Part shown: one piece after another, positions 23,477 to 30,865 of the stretch
How the letters are laid out: every line of letters starts with the position of its first letter
How positions within the stretch are numbered: position 1 is the stretch's first letter
DNA from: Amycolatopsis sp. 2-15
Lineage (GTDB): Bacteria > Actinomycetota > Actinomycetes > Mycobacteriales > Pseudonocardiaceae
Reading direction: 5' to 3'
DNA length: 64,000 bases
NCBI RefSeq assembly: GCF_030285625.1
Contig: NZ_CP127294.1
Coordinates: 3,606,001-3,670,000, forward strand
Notes under the pieces: generated by a model
Databases searched by the model: none
What the model was told of the DNA's origin: nothing
What the model saw: only the letters and a program-made list of their open reading frames with translations
Made by a program: the position numbers and the translations under genes

Positions 23477-24104
23477 AATGACCGTGGAGCCGGCGACCCC
23501 CGGCGCCGTCGAAAGCCTCGTGCGAGCGTGCTCGCCGGAGAGCCTCGCGTGGCGTTTCACGCTGCCCGGGCGCCCGGCGCCGGCCTGGATTCTGGTGCGT
23601 TACCGCTCGTTCCTGCTCGCCGGCACGGCCCTCGTCGCGAAGCTCGGCGACGCCGCGGTCGGCTTGGTCAACCTCGTGCCGGAGGGTGAGGGCCGGGCCG
23701 AGCTCGGGGTGCTCGTGGCCGACGCCTGGCACCGCCGCGGCATCGCGAGCGCGCTCGTGCGCGGCCTGACCGAGGACCCGCGCTGGGCCGGCTGGACGCT
23801 GCACGCCACCGTCCAGGTCGGCAACGCGCCGGCCGAGGCCCTGCTGCGTGCCCACGGCTTCCACCCGGTCCCGACGTTCGAGCGGGGCGAGAAGGAGTTC
23901 GAACGGGTCGTGCCGACTAGCATGACCAGCGTCATGAAGGAGGTCGTCGATGGCGGAGTCGGAGAGGCCGGCGCGGGACCGGATGGTGTTCAGCGCCGCG
24001 CAGCTGCTGCGGACGCAGGGCGTCGGCGGCACGGGCCTGCGGGACGTGGTGGCCCACGCGAACGCGCCACGGGGATCGCTGCAGCACTACTTCCCCGGGG
24101 GTAA
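23463..24104 (+). CDS. GNAT-family N-acetyltransferase with overlapping tail
   Basis: A GCN5-related acetyltransferase. The acetyl-CoA motif is present as AELGVLVADAWHRRGIASALV (about residues 79-99, R-R-G-I-A-S), followed by LHATVQVGNAPAEALLRAHGF. The recognisable domain ends near residue 155. The remaining about 55 residues read through the start of the next gene, giving a 155-base overlap and out-of-frame-like composition. Start is 23463 or, outside the palindrome, 23478. The overlap and shared operators tie it to the TetR gene. Confidence 0.8.
   Translation: MTAVIMTVEPATPGAVESLVRACSPESLAWRFTLPGRPAPAWILVRYRSFLLAGTALVAKLGDAAVGLVNLVPEGEGRAELGVLVADAWHRRGIASALVRGLTEDPRWAGWTLHATVQVGNAPAEALLRAHGFHPVPTFERGEKEFERVVPTSMTSVMKEVVDGGVGEAGAGPDGVQRRAAAADAGRRRHGPAGRGGPRERATGIAAALLPRG
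23922..23935. promoter_or_regulatory. ATGAC-N4-GTCAT palindrome, operator copy 3
   Basis: ATGACCAGCGTCAT lies inside the end of the GNAT frame, immediately before the Shine-Dalgarno AAGGAGG (23937-23943) of the TetR gene and after a TAGCAT -10-like element. It repeats the arms and spacing of the two sites upstream of GNAT, although its four central bases are not symmetric. Confidence 0.5.
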
Positions 24105-24558
24105 GGAGCAGCTCGTCGCGGAAGCGGTCGCCTGGGCCGGCCGGTACGCCGCGCGCCGCGTACGCCGCAACGCCGAATCGCTGGAAGACGCGACGCCGGG
24201 CAACCTCTTCGCCGCGATGGTCGAGCCGTGGCGCGCCGAATTCGCCGACCGGGGATTCGGGAATGGCTGTCCGATCGTCGCCACGGTCGCCGATTCCGCC
24301 GCGATGAGCGAAAAGCTGCGGGAGAGCGCGGCCGGCGCATTCGCCGAATGGCGTAAACCGCTCGTCGAAGCACTGGAGCAGATGGGCGTATCACCCTCGC
24401 GCGCGGCAACCCTTGCCGTGCTGATGATCAGCTCGCTCGAAGGCGCGATCGTGCTCGCGCGCGCCGAGCAGGACGTTGCCGCGCTCGACGCGATCGTCGA
24501 GGAGCTGCGGCCCCTGCTCGACGGCGCCGTGGACAAGCGTCGCCGCAAGCTCGCCTAG
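23950..24558 (+). CDS. TetR-family regulator (LmrA/YxaF-like)
   Basis: A 202-residue regulator. The HTH is TGLRDVVAHANAPRGSLQHYFPGGKEQL (about residues 32-59); the PRGSLQHYFPGGKEQL form is typical of the LmrA/YxaF subgroup, whose ligand domain contains FGNGCPIVATV as here. A perfect Shine-Dalgarno AAGGAGG sits six bases before the ATG. Three palindromes of one type in and before the operon suggest autoregulation. The stop TAG overlaps the stop of the convergent hydratase gene in one CTAG (24555-24558). Confidence 0.9.
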   Translation: MAESERPARDRMVFSAAQLLRTQGVGGTGLRDVVAHANAPRGSLQHYFPGGKEQLVAEAVAWAGRYAARRVRRNAESLEDATPGNLFAAMVEPWRAEFADRGFGNGCPIVATVADSAAMSEKLRESAAGAFAEWRKPLVEALEQMGVSPSRAATLAVLMISSLEGAIVLARAEQDVAALDAIVEELRPLLDGAVDKRRRKLA

Positions 24559-25289
24559 CGGCGGCCGAGCTTCGCGCGCAGGTTCGCGACGGTCGCCGGA
24601 TCGTGCAGCAGCTTCGCGAAGTGCTGCGACTCCACGTCCATCCGCCCGCGCACGCTGGTGTTCTCGGTATCGCGCAGCAACTCGCGCGTCAGGACGAGTG
24701 AAGAAGCCGGCTGCGCGGCCAAGGCGGCCGTCCGGTCGGCGACGCGGGCCTCCAGCGCCGCCGCGTCGGCCAGCACCTCGTTGACCAGCCCGAGGCGGTG
24801 CGCCTCGGCGGCCGGCACGCGGTCGCCGAAGAGCAGCAGCTCGGCGGCGCGCTGCGGGCCGAGCAGGCGCGGCAGCACGAAGCTGCTGCCGTACTCCGGC
24901 ACGAGCCCCAGCGACGTGAACGGGAACTGCAGGTAGCTGCGCTCGGTCGCGTACACGAGGTCGCAGTGCAACAGCAGCGTCGCGCCGATGCCGACGGCCG
25001 GGCCGTCGACCGCGGCGACCACCACCGCGCGCGTGGCGAGCAGCGCCTCCTGGAACCGCCGCACTGGCGTGGCGTCTCCGCCGCCCTCGTCGTGCGCGAG
25101 GAAGTCGCCCAGGTCGTTGCCCGCGGTGAACGTGCCGCCGGCGCCGGTGAGGACGATGATCGGCGTCGCCGCGGTCTCCAGCGCTTCGGCCAGGGCCGAG
25201 TACAGGGCCGTGGTCAGCGCGTTGCGCTTGTCCGGACGGTTGATCGTCACGGTGGTGACGGCTTCGCCGGCCACGACGTCGATGCTCAT
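24555..25289 (-). CDS. Enoyl-CoA hydratase/isomerase family protein
   Basis: A 244-residue crotonase-fold protein expected to hydrate or isomerise enoyl-CoA thioesters. The CoA-binding and oxyanion segments are NRPDKRNALTTALY, GTFTAGNDLGDF and AVDGPAVGIGATLLLHCDLVYAT, then PEYGSSFVLPRLLG. In the second motif Asp replaces the catalytic Glu seen in classical hydratases (EYGSS keeps one Glu), so isomerase or other crotonase chemistry is possible. It stands alone, convergent with the TetR gene. Confidence 0.88.
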   Translation of the reverse strand: MSIDVVAGEAVTTVTINRPDKRNALTTALYSALAEALETAATPIIVLTGAGGTFTAGNDLGDFLAHDEGGGDATPVRRFQEALLATRAVVVAAVDGPAVGIGATLLLHCDLVYATERSYLQFPFTSLGLVPEYGSSFVLPRLLGPQRAAELLLFGDRVPAAEAHRLGLVNEVLADAAALEARVADRTAALAAQPASSLVLTRELLRDTENTSVRGRMDVESQHFAKLLHDPATVANLRAKLGRR

Positions 25290-25314
25290 GCCCCCGAGAG
25301 TTCCACAACGGAAC

Positions 25315-26040
25315 TCAGCCGGTCAACGCCGTCTCGGCGAGGCTGCGCAACGCCGCTTCAGGCGCTGAACCGGGCTCGGCCGAGTACGCCACCACGAACT
25401 GCCCGGGGCCGGTCTCCACCCCGAGGCGCTGCGAGTCCACCGTCACCGGCCCGAGGCGCTGGTGCCGGAACGTCTTGCGCCGGAACCCGCCATCCGCACG
25501 CCGTGGTCGGCCCACCATGCGCGGAAGTCCGGGTCGGCCGCCGAGATCTCCTCGACGAGCGCGGCCGGCCGCGGGTCGTCCGGGTAGCGCCCGGCATCGC
25601 GGCGCAGGTACGCCACCCACTCGCGCGCCGCCTCCGGCCAGTCGGCGACCATGGCTCGGTAGTCCGGGTCGAGGAACACGATCTGCGCCATGTTGCGCCG
25701 TGCCGGCTCAAGTGCGCCGGACTCCGCGAACAACGCGGCCGCGACCGGGTGCCACGCCGGCCCGTCGAGCGCGCACCTGACCACGAACGCCGGCAGGCCG
25801 AGGGACGCGATCAACCGCCGCGTCTGTTCCCGGGCCGCCCCGACGGGCGGGGCCGGCCGGCCGGCCGGCGATGGTCAGCAGATACTCGCGCGCGCCCGGC
25901 GCCGGCCGCAGCGCGTCGGCGAGCGATTCGAGCACCCCGCGCGAGACGTTGGTGGTGCGGCCTTGCTCCAGGCGCACGAGGTAGTCGTCGCTCACGTTCG
26001 CCGGCAAAGCGACCTCCTGGCGCCGCGGTCCCGGCACCGG
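25315..26040 (-). pseudogene. Broken HTH/MmyB-like regulator
   Basis: Homologous segments of one XRE/MmyB-type regulator lie in three frames. Frame one: PRRQEVALPANVSDDYLVRLEQGR...REYLLTIAGRP (to about 25850). Frame two: VGAAREQTRRLIASLGLPAFVV...DPDYRAMVADWPEAAREWVAYLRRDAGRYPDDP...WWADHGVR (to about 25485). Frame three: RKTFRHQRLGPVTVDSQRLGVE...SLAETALTG. The first shift lies in a GGCC repeat, the second needs one lost base. The first about 35 residues are missing: homology stops at about 26040, exactly where a fragment of another gene begins. An intact relative is at 61876-62703. Confidence 0.85.
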
Positions 26041-26301
26041 TCAAGCCACCCGACGTCCTGCGGCACGCCGTGCACCTGCTGGAGCTGTCCGGGATGTCCA
26101 CAGTGGACACCTTTTCGTGCCGTCACGTCCGTGGCCGCCGGGGTGCGCGGGCGCGGCCACCGCAAGGGCCGCCTGGCGCCGGGCTTCGACCACGACGTCC
26201 TCGCGGTGGGCGGCAAGCCGCTCACTGACCCGGCCGCCATCCACGACATCCGCGCGGTCTGCGTGCGCGGAATGGCGGTCAGAGTTCCGCTACCGCACTG
26301 A
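26041..26301 (+). pseudogene. 3' remnant of an amidohydrolase gene
   Basis: The plus strand encodes the C-terminal end of an imidazolonepropionase-like amidohydrolase: PPDVLRHAVHLLELSGMSTVDTF, then in the next frame RAVTSVAAGVRGRGHRKGRLAPGFD and VGGKPLTDPAAIHDIRAVCVRG. The shift falls in a TTTT run near 26110-26113 (one T too many). No catalytic metal-binding residues remain. It begins where the regulator pseudogene loses homology, so 26040/26041 looks like a deletion or rearrangement junction. The end overlaps the downstream convergent gene by 23 bases. Confidence 0.75.
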
Positions 26302-27487
26302 CCAGGCGATCGACCTCGGCCGCCGTCGTATACGGCGCGATGCCCGCGCGGACCGCGCCCGCGTCGCCGAGGCCGAGGTGGCGGGAGCACTCGATGGCGT
26401 AGAAGCTCGCGGCCGGCGCGTTGACCTGGTGGCTTGCCAGGTGTTCGTACACGGCCTTGGGCTCGTGGCCCGTCACGGAGAACAGTACGGTCGGCGTGCG
26501 TTCACGGCCGGGGGAGCCGTAGCGGACGACCTGGGGCAGTGCGGCGAGCCCGTCGTCGAGGCGCTGCAACATCTCCTGCTCGTGGACTTCGAGCGCGGCC
26601 AGCGACGTGGCGAGCCGCTCGCGCCGCGTGCCCTCGGCCGGCACCAGGTTCGCGAGGAAGTCGATGGCCGCGGTGGTGCCGGCCAGCAGCTCGTAGGGGA
26701 GGGTGCCCAGCTCGAACCGCTCCGGCACGGCGTTGCTGGACGGCACGAGCTTGTCCGGCCGCAGCGTCTCCAGCAGCTCGGGCGAGGCCGCGAGGAGGCC
26801 GAGGTGCGGGCCCAGGAACTTGTACGCGGAGCAGGCGTAGAAGTCGGCTCCGAGTTCCGCGATGTCCACGGTGGCGTGCGGGGTGAGGTGCACCCCGTCG
26901 ACGTAGCTGAGCGCTCCGGCTTCGCGCACCTTCGCCGTGATCGCCGCGACGTCCGGCCGCGTGCCGAGCAGGTTGGACGCCGCCGTGACGGCCACCAGCC
27001 GCGTCTTGTCGGTCAGCAGCGATGTGACCGCCTCGACCGGCAGCTCACCCGTGGCCGGGTCGAAGTCGGCCCACCGCACGGTGACCCCGCGCGTGGCCGC
27101 TGCCTGCACCCACGGCCGGATGTTGGCGTCGTGGTCGAGCCGTGTGACGACAACCTCGTCCCCGGCTTCCCACGTCTTGGCCAGCGTGCGCGAGAAGTCG
27201 TACGTCACCTGCGTCATGCTGCGGCCGAAGACCACGCCCTCGGGCTTCGCGCCCAGCAGATCGGCGACCGCCTGCCGCGCCTCGCGCACGACCCCGTCCG
27301 CCCGTCGCTCGGCCCGCGTCACGGTGCCGCGGTTGGCGATCGCGGAGCAGAGGACCGCCGCCACGGCTTCCCCCACCACGTCCGGTACCTGCGAGCCGCC
27401 GGGCCCGTCGAAGTGTGCCGCCCCTTCGGCAAGGGCGGGGAAGTGCTTGCGGATCGCGTTCACGTCGTAGGCCACGGAGCCCAGCAT
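26279..27487 (-). CDS. Cysteine-desulfurase-like PLP enzyme (aminotransferase class V)
   Basis: A 402-residue fold-type-I PLP enzyme of the cysteine-desulfurase-like branch (VC1184 type). The Schiff-base lysine is in CSAYKFLGPHLG (about residue 225) and the cofactor aspartate in YVDGVHLTPH. The N-terminus FPALAEGAAHFDGPGGSQVP fits the family. The start is placed at 27487 (MLGSVAYDV); a longer frame to 27613 overlaps the next promoter. The actual substrate in this subgroup is uncertain; it is not linked to SUF genes here. Confidence 0.85.
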   Translation of the reverse strand: MLGSVAYDVNAIRKHFPALAEGAAHFDGPGGSQVPDVVGEAVAAVLCSAIANRGTVTRAERRADGVVREARQAVADLLGAKPEGVVFGRSMTQVTYDFSRTLAKTWEAGDEVVVTRLDHDANIRPWVQAAATRGVTVRWADFDPATGELPVEAVTSLLTDKTRLVAVTAASNLLGTRPDVAAITAKVREAGALSYVDGVHLTPHATVDIAELGADFYACSAYKFLGPHLGLLAASPELLETLRPDKLVPSSNAVPERFELGTLPYELLAGTTAAIDFLANLVPAEGTRRERLATSLAALEVHEQEMLQRLDDGLAALPQVVRYGSPGRERTPTVLFSVTGHEPKAVYEHLASHQVNAPAASFYAIECSRHLGLGDAGAVRAGIAPYTTAAEVDRLVSAVAEL

Positions 27488-27571
27488 GCCGGAAGCGATC
27501 AGGCGGGTGCGAGATCGGCCGTGGATCTCGGCTCCGGTCCTGGTCGGCTGGGCTTGGCCGACTGGGCTTGG

Positions 27572-27600
27572 TCGACAGCTGAGACGACCGGTCATATAAT
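27572..27600 (+). promoter_or_regulatory. Promoter with TetR box A
   Basis: A TATAAT -10 (27595-27600) and a TCGACA -35-like hexamer (27572-27577) are 17 bp apart. The box AGACGACCGGTCATAT (27582-27597) covers the spacer and -10. The ATG at 27607 lies where transcription should start, so the mRNA is probably leaderless. The same 16-mer occurs at 28860 and 57086. Confidence 0.75.
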
Positions 27601-27606
27601 CAAGAG

Positions 27607-28173
27607 ATGCCACGTCCCAGCGTTCGTGAGGTGATCGTCGACACTGCGGTCACCGAGTTCCACCGCCACGGCTTCGCCGCGTGTTCCGTCGACACCATCA
27701 CCCGGGCGGCCGGCGTGCCCAAGGGGTCGTTCTACAACCACTTCAAGAGCAAGGAAGACCTCGGCGCCGAAGTCGTCGCGCGCTACGCCGAAAGCTCCGG
27801 CTGGCGCGACGGCCACGGCGACCTCGGGCCGCTCGACACGTTGCGCGCGCGGTTCACCGTGATGCGCGACGTGCTGGTGGACAACGAGTTCACCCGCGGC
27901 TGCCTCATCGGCAACATGGGTTCCGAGCGCGCCGACCACAGTCCGGTGATCCGTAAGCAGGTCGGGGAGAGCCTCACGCACTGGTCGGACAGCATCACCG
28001 ACTCCATCCGCCAGGCGCAGGCCGCCGGCGAGGTCAAGGGCGACAAGGACCCGGAGCTGCTCGGGCGGTTCGTCCTCGACGCCTGGGAGGGTGCGATCAT
28101 CCGTACCAAGGTGGCCAAGAGTGTCGCCCCGCTGGACGACTTCTTCGACGTGGTGTTCGGCTCCCTGCTGTAG
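27607..28173 (+). CDS. TetR-family regulator of the AGACGACCGGTCATAT box genes
   Basis: A 188-residue regulator. The HTH CSVDTITRAAGVPKGSFYNHFKSKEDL (about residues 27-53) and the C-terminal domain (RFTVMRDVLVDNEFTRGCLIGNMGSE) are of the TetR_C_11/AcrR type often paired with dehydrogenases. The conserved Cys in GCLIGN could sense electrophiles, as in NemR-type regulators; that is inference. Its own promoter carries the box, and the same box is found at two further promoters in the window, so it probably controls itself, the alcohol dehydrogenase and the 57149 gene. Confidence 0.88.
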   Translation: MPRPSVREVIVDTAVTEFHRHGFAACSVDTITRAAGVPKGSFYNHFKSKEDLGAEVVARYAESSGWRDGHGDLGPLDTLRARFTVMRDVLVDNEFTRGCLIGNMGSERADHSPVIRKQVGESLTHWSDSITDSIRQAQAAGEVKGDKDPELLGRFVLDAWEGAIIRTKVAKSVAPLDDFFDVVFGSLL

Positions 28174-28188
28174 GAAGGTGCCCCCAGC

Positions 28189-28815
28189 GTGCTCGCCGAC
28201 CTGGTGGACGAACTGCTCGCCCAGCCGCTCCCGTGGCCGATCGTCCAGGCCGGTGACCCGGTCCTGCGCATCGCCGCGGCGCCTTACGAAGGCGAGCTGA
28301 GCGAAGCCGCGCTCGCTGGGCTGATCGAGGGCATGAAGGTGACGATGCACGCGGCGCCCGGCGTCGGGCTGGCCGCGCCGCAGATCGGGCTTCCCGTGCA
28401 GCTCGCCGTGGTCGAGGACGACGAACGGCCGAACACGCCGCCGGAGGTGCTGGCGGCGCGCGGGATCGGCCCGTTGCCGTTCCGCGTGCTGGTGAACCCG
28501 CGCTACACGGCGCTGGGCGCGGAGCGGGTCGCGTTCTTCGAGGGGTGCCTGAGCGTGAGCGGGTGGCAGGCCGTGGTCGCACGGCCGTTGCGCGTCCGGC
28601 TCGAGGCGCAGGACGAGACGGGCGCGGCGGTCGACGAGGAGTTCGCGGGCTGGCCGGCGCGCATCGTCCAGCACGAGACCGACCACCTCGGCGGAGTGCT
28701 CTACCTCGACCGCGCGGAGCTGCGTTCGCTGTCGACGCACCAGTCCGTGGCACAGCGATGGGCGCAGCCGACGCCGGTCGACGCCGCCAAGGAGCTGGGT
28801 TTCGACCTGCCCTGA
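28189..28815 (+). CDS. def: Peptide deformylase
   Basis: A 208-residue metalloenzyme that removes the formyl group from nascent proteins. All three motifs are intact: GVGLAAPQIG (about residue 59), EGCLSV (about 118) and QHETDHLGG (about 161), giving the Cys and two His metal ligands. The start GTG follows GGAAGG 10 bases upstream and 15 bases after the TetR stop, so it is probably co-transcribed with TetR. Actinobacteria commonly have several deformylases; this is likely an accessory copy. Confidence 0.92.
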   Translation: MLADLVDELLAQPLPWPIVQAGDPVLRIAAAPYEGELSEAALAGLIEGMKVTMHAAPGVGLAAPQIGLPVQLAVVEDDERPNTPPEVLAARGIGPLPFRVLVNPRYTALGAERVAFFEGCLSVSGWQAVVARPLRVRLEAQDETGAAVDEEFAGWPARIVQHETDHLGGVLYLDRAELRSLSTHQSVAQRWAQPTPVDAAKELGFDLP

Positions 28816-28846
28816 GAAACCCGCGTGCCTGATTCGGGGCCGCCTC

Positions 28847-28876
28847 TTGACAGTCTCTAAGACGACCGGTCATATT
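28847..28876 (+). promoter_or_regulatory. Promoter with TetR box B
   Basis: TTGACA (28847-28852) and CATATT (28871-28876) are 18 bp apart. AGACGACCGGTCATAT (28860-28875) overlaps the spacer and -10. The dehydrogenase ATG at 28883 is seven bases after the -10, again suggesting a leaderless transcript under the control of the TetR encoded 700 bases upstream. Confidence 0.78.
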
Positions 28877-28882
28877 CAATTC

Positions 28883-29899
28883 ATGACAACTTACCGAGCT
28901 CTGGAAGTCACCGGAACCCGCCAGTTCGCGCTCCGCGAGCGGGAGCTCGTCGCGCCGTCGTACGGGCAGGTCCGGGTCAAAGTGGAGTACTGCGGTGTCT
29001 GCCACTCCGACGTGCTGGCGGTCGAGGGGCTGCGCGCCGACCCGGACGTGCCGCGGGTGCCCGGCCACGAGATCGTCGGGGTGATCGACGCCGTCGGCGA
29101 GGGTGTGCGGGCGTGGCGGGTCGGCGAGCGCGTGGGCATCGGTTACCTGGGTGGCCAGGACGGCGAGTGCGAGTACTGCCGCCGCGGCGACTTCGTCAAC
29201 TGCACCGACCAGCCGTGGACCGGCACGCACGTCGACGGCGGGTACGCCGAATACACCTACGCCCGCACCACCGGCCTCGTCCGCATCCCGAATGGACTGT
29301 CCTCTTCGGACGCCGCGCCGTTGCTGTGCGCGGGGATCACCACGTACAGCGCGTTGAGCAAACTCGACGCGCGCCCCGGCTCGCTGGTCGCGGTGCAGGG
29401 GATCGGCGGGCTGGGCCACCTCGGCGTGCAGTACGCGAAGGCGCTGGGCTACCGCGTCGCCGCGATCGCGCGTGGCACGGACAAGGCCAAGCTGGCCACG
29501 CGCCTCGGCGCCGACGAGTACCTCGACAGCACCGCCGGCGACCCCGGTGCCCAGCTGCAGAAGCTGGGCGGCGCGGCGGCGATCGTCGCGACGGCCTCGA
29601 GCGGCGCGTCCATGTCGCCGCTGGTCGCGGGGCTCGCGCCACGCGGGCGGCTGGTGGTCGTCGGCGCGGCGCCCGACCCGCTGTCCATCGGTACCGCGGA
29701 CCTGATCTTCGGCACGCGCACGGTGGCCGGCAGTCTCACCGGATCAGCCATCGAGAACGAGGACGGCCTCGCCTTCGCCGAGGCCCGCGGCGTGCGGCCG
29801 ATGAACGAGATCGTCCCGTGGACCGAGGCCCCGAAGGCGTATGAGCGCATGATGTCGGGCCAGGCGCGCTTTCGCATAGTCCTCGACCTGGCGGCCTGA
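28883..29899 (+). CDS. Zinc-type alcohol dehydrogenase (MDR family)
   Basis: A 338-residue medium-chain dehydrogenase, oxidising an alcohol or reducing an aldehyde with NAD(P). The catalytic zinc site is CGVCHSD (Cys37/Cys40/His41) with GHE. The Rossmann motif is GIGGLGHLGVQYAKALG (about 173-189). The structural zinc lobe reads GGQDGECEYCRRGDFVNC: three of the four usual cysteines are present and the first is replaced by Asp or Gln. The start at MTTYRALE is set by the promoter; an upstream in-frame start would lie on the -35. The TetR box links it to 27607. Confidence 0.9.
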   Translation: MTTYRALEVTGTRQFALRERELVAPSYGQVRVKVEYCGVCHSDVLAVEGLRADPDVPRVPGHEIVGVIDAVGEGVRAWRVGERVGIGYLGGQDGECEYCRRGDFVNCTDQPWTGTHVDGGYAEYTYARTTGLVRIPNGLSSSDAAPLLCAGITTYSALSKLDARPGSLVAVQGIGGLGHLGVQYAKALGYRVAAIARGTDKAKLATRLGADEYLDSTAGDPGAQLQKLGGAAAIVATASSGASMSPLVAGLAPRGRLVVVGAAPDPLSIGTADLIFGTRTVAGSLTGSAIENEDGLAFAEARGVRPMNEIVPWTEAPKAYERMMSGQARFRIVLDLAA

Positions 29900-29964
29900 G
29901 CCGAGTTTTTGTCGGTGCCCGCTGCTAGCGTCCTCCCGGTTCGGGTTCGACTGGGAGGAATCAC

Positions 29965-30789
29965 ATGGAATCGTTGCAGGACAAGGCAAAGGCGTTCAGA
30001 GAGCTGCACGCCCAGCCGATGGTGGTACTGCCGAACGCCTGGGACGCCGGCAGCGCGGCCGTCATCCAGCACGCCGGCGCGCCGGCCATCGCCACCACGA
30101 GCGGCGGCGTCTCGTGGGCCCTCGGCCGCGGCGACGGCCAGCGTCTGACGCGCACTGAGATGACGGCTGCCGTGCGGCAGATCGTCCGGACCGTCTCGGT
30201 GCCGGTCACGGCCGACATCGAAGGCGGCTACGGCCCGGACCCCGCCGACGTCGCCGCCACCGTCGAGGAGGTCATCGGCGCCGGCGCGGTCGGCGTCAAC
30301 CTGGAGGACTCCCGGGCGGGCACGCTCTCGCTGTTCGCTCCGGAGGTCCAGGCGGCGCGTCTGGCCGCAGGCCGCGCGGCCGCCGCGTCGGCGGGCTTGC
30401 CCGAACTGTGGATCAACGCCCGGACGGACGTCTACTTGTTCGGCGTCGGCGAACCGGAGGGCCGTTTCGACGACGTGCTCGCGCGCGCCCAGGCCTACGC
30501 CGAGGCCGGCGTGGACAGCATCTTCGTGCCGGGCTTGGTGGACCTGGCCGTGCTTCGTGAGCTGACGGCCGCTTCACCGCTTCCGGTCGCCGCCATGGCC
30601 GGCCCGGGCGCGCCTTCGGTGGCGGACCTCGCGTCCGCCGGCGTCCGCCGCGTCACCGTCGGCACAGCCGTCGCCCAGGGCGCCTACGCCGTGGCCCTCC
30701 GCGCGACCCAGGAACTACTCGGCGCGGGCACTTACGACGAGTTGGGTTCCGCGATGGACTTCGGCACTCTGAACGGTTTGTTCGGGTGA
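29965..30789 (+). CDS. Isocitrate lyase/PEP mutase family enzyme
   Basis: A 274-residue TIM-barrel protein of the PEP-mutase/2-methylisocitrate-lyase group. Seen motifs: LPNAWDAGSAAVIQHAG, TSGGVSWALG, VTADIEGGYG (metal-binding Asp and Glu) and GVNLEDSRAG. The classical lyase loop KRCG is not present, so it is more likely an oxaloacetate hydrolase, phosphonopyruvate-type or uncharacterised member. SD GGGAGGA precedes the ATG. It lies 65 bases after the dehydrogenase with its own TAGCGT-type promoter stretch, so co-regulation is uncertain. Confidence 0.87.
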   Translation: MESLQDKAKAFRELHAQPMVVLPNAWDAGSAAVIQHAGAPAIATTSGGVSWALGRGDGQRLTRTEMTAAVRQIVRTVSVPVTADIEGGYGPDPADVAATVEEVIGAGAVGVNLEDSRAGTLSLFAPEVQAARLAAGRAAAASAGLPELWINARTDVYLFGVGEPEGRFDDVLARAQAYAEAGVDSIFVPGLVDLAVLRELTAASPLPVAAMAGPGAPSVADLASAGVRRVTVGTAVAQGAYAVALRATQELLGAGTYDELGSAMDFGTLNGLFG

Positions 30790-30865
30790 GGGCCTTCGGC
30801 TGGGCGGAGGTGACAGCCGTGTAGCCGCGCTCTGTCCCCACCCCTGCCGGAGGCGGCTGGGGGCG

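Noticed and set aside
25690..26301. 204-codon plus-strand gene
   Set aside because: Only its last about 60 codons resemble an amidohydrolase; the first part is antisense to the regulator pseudogene.
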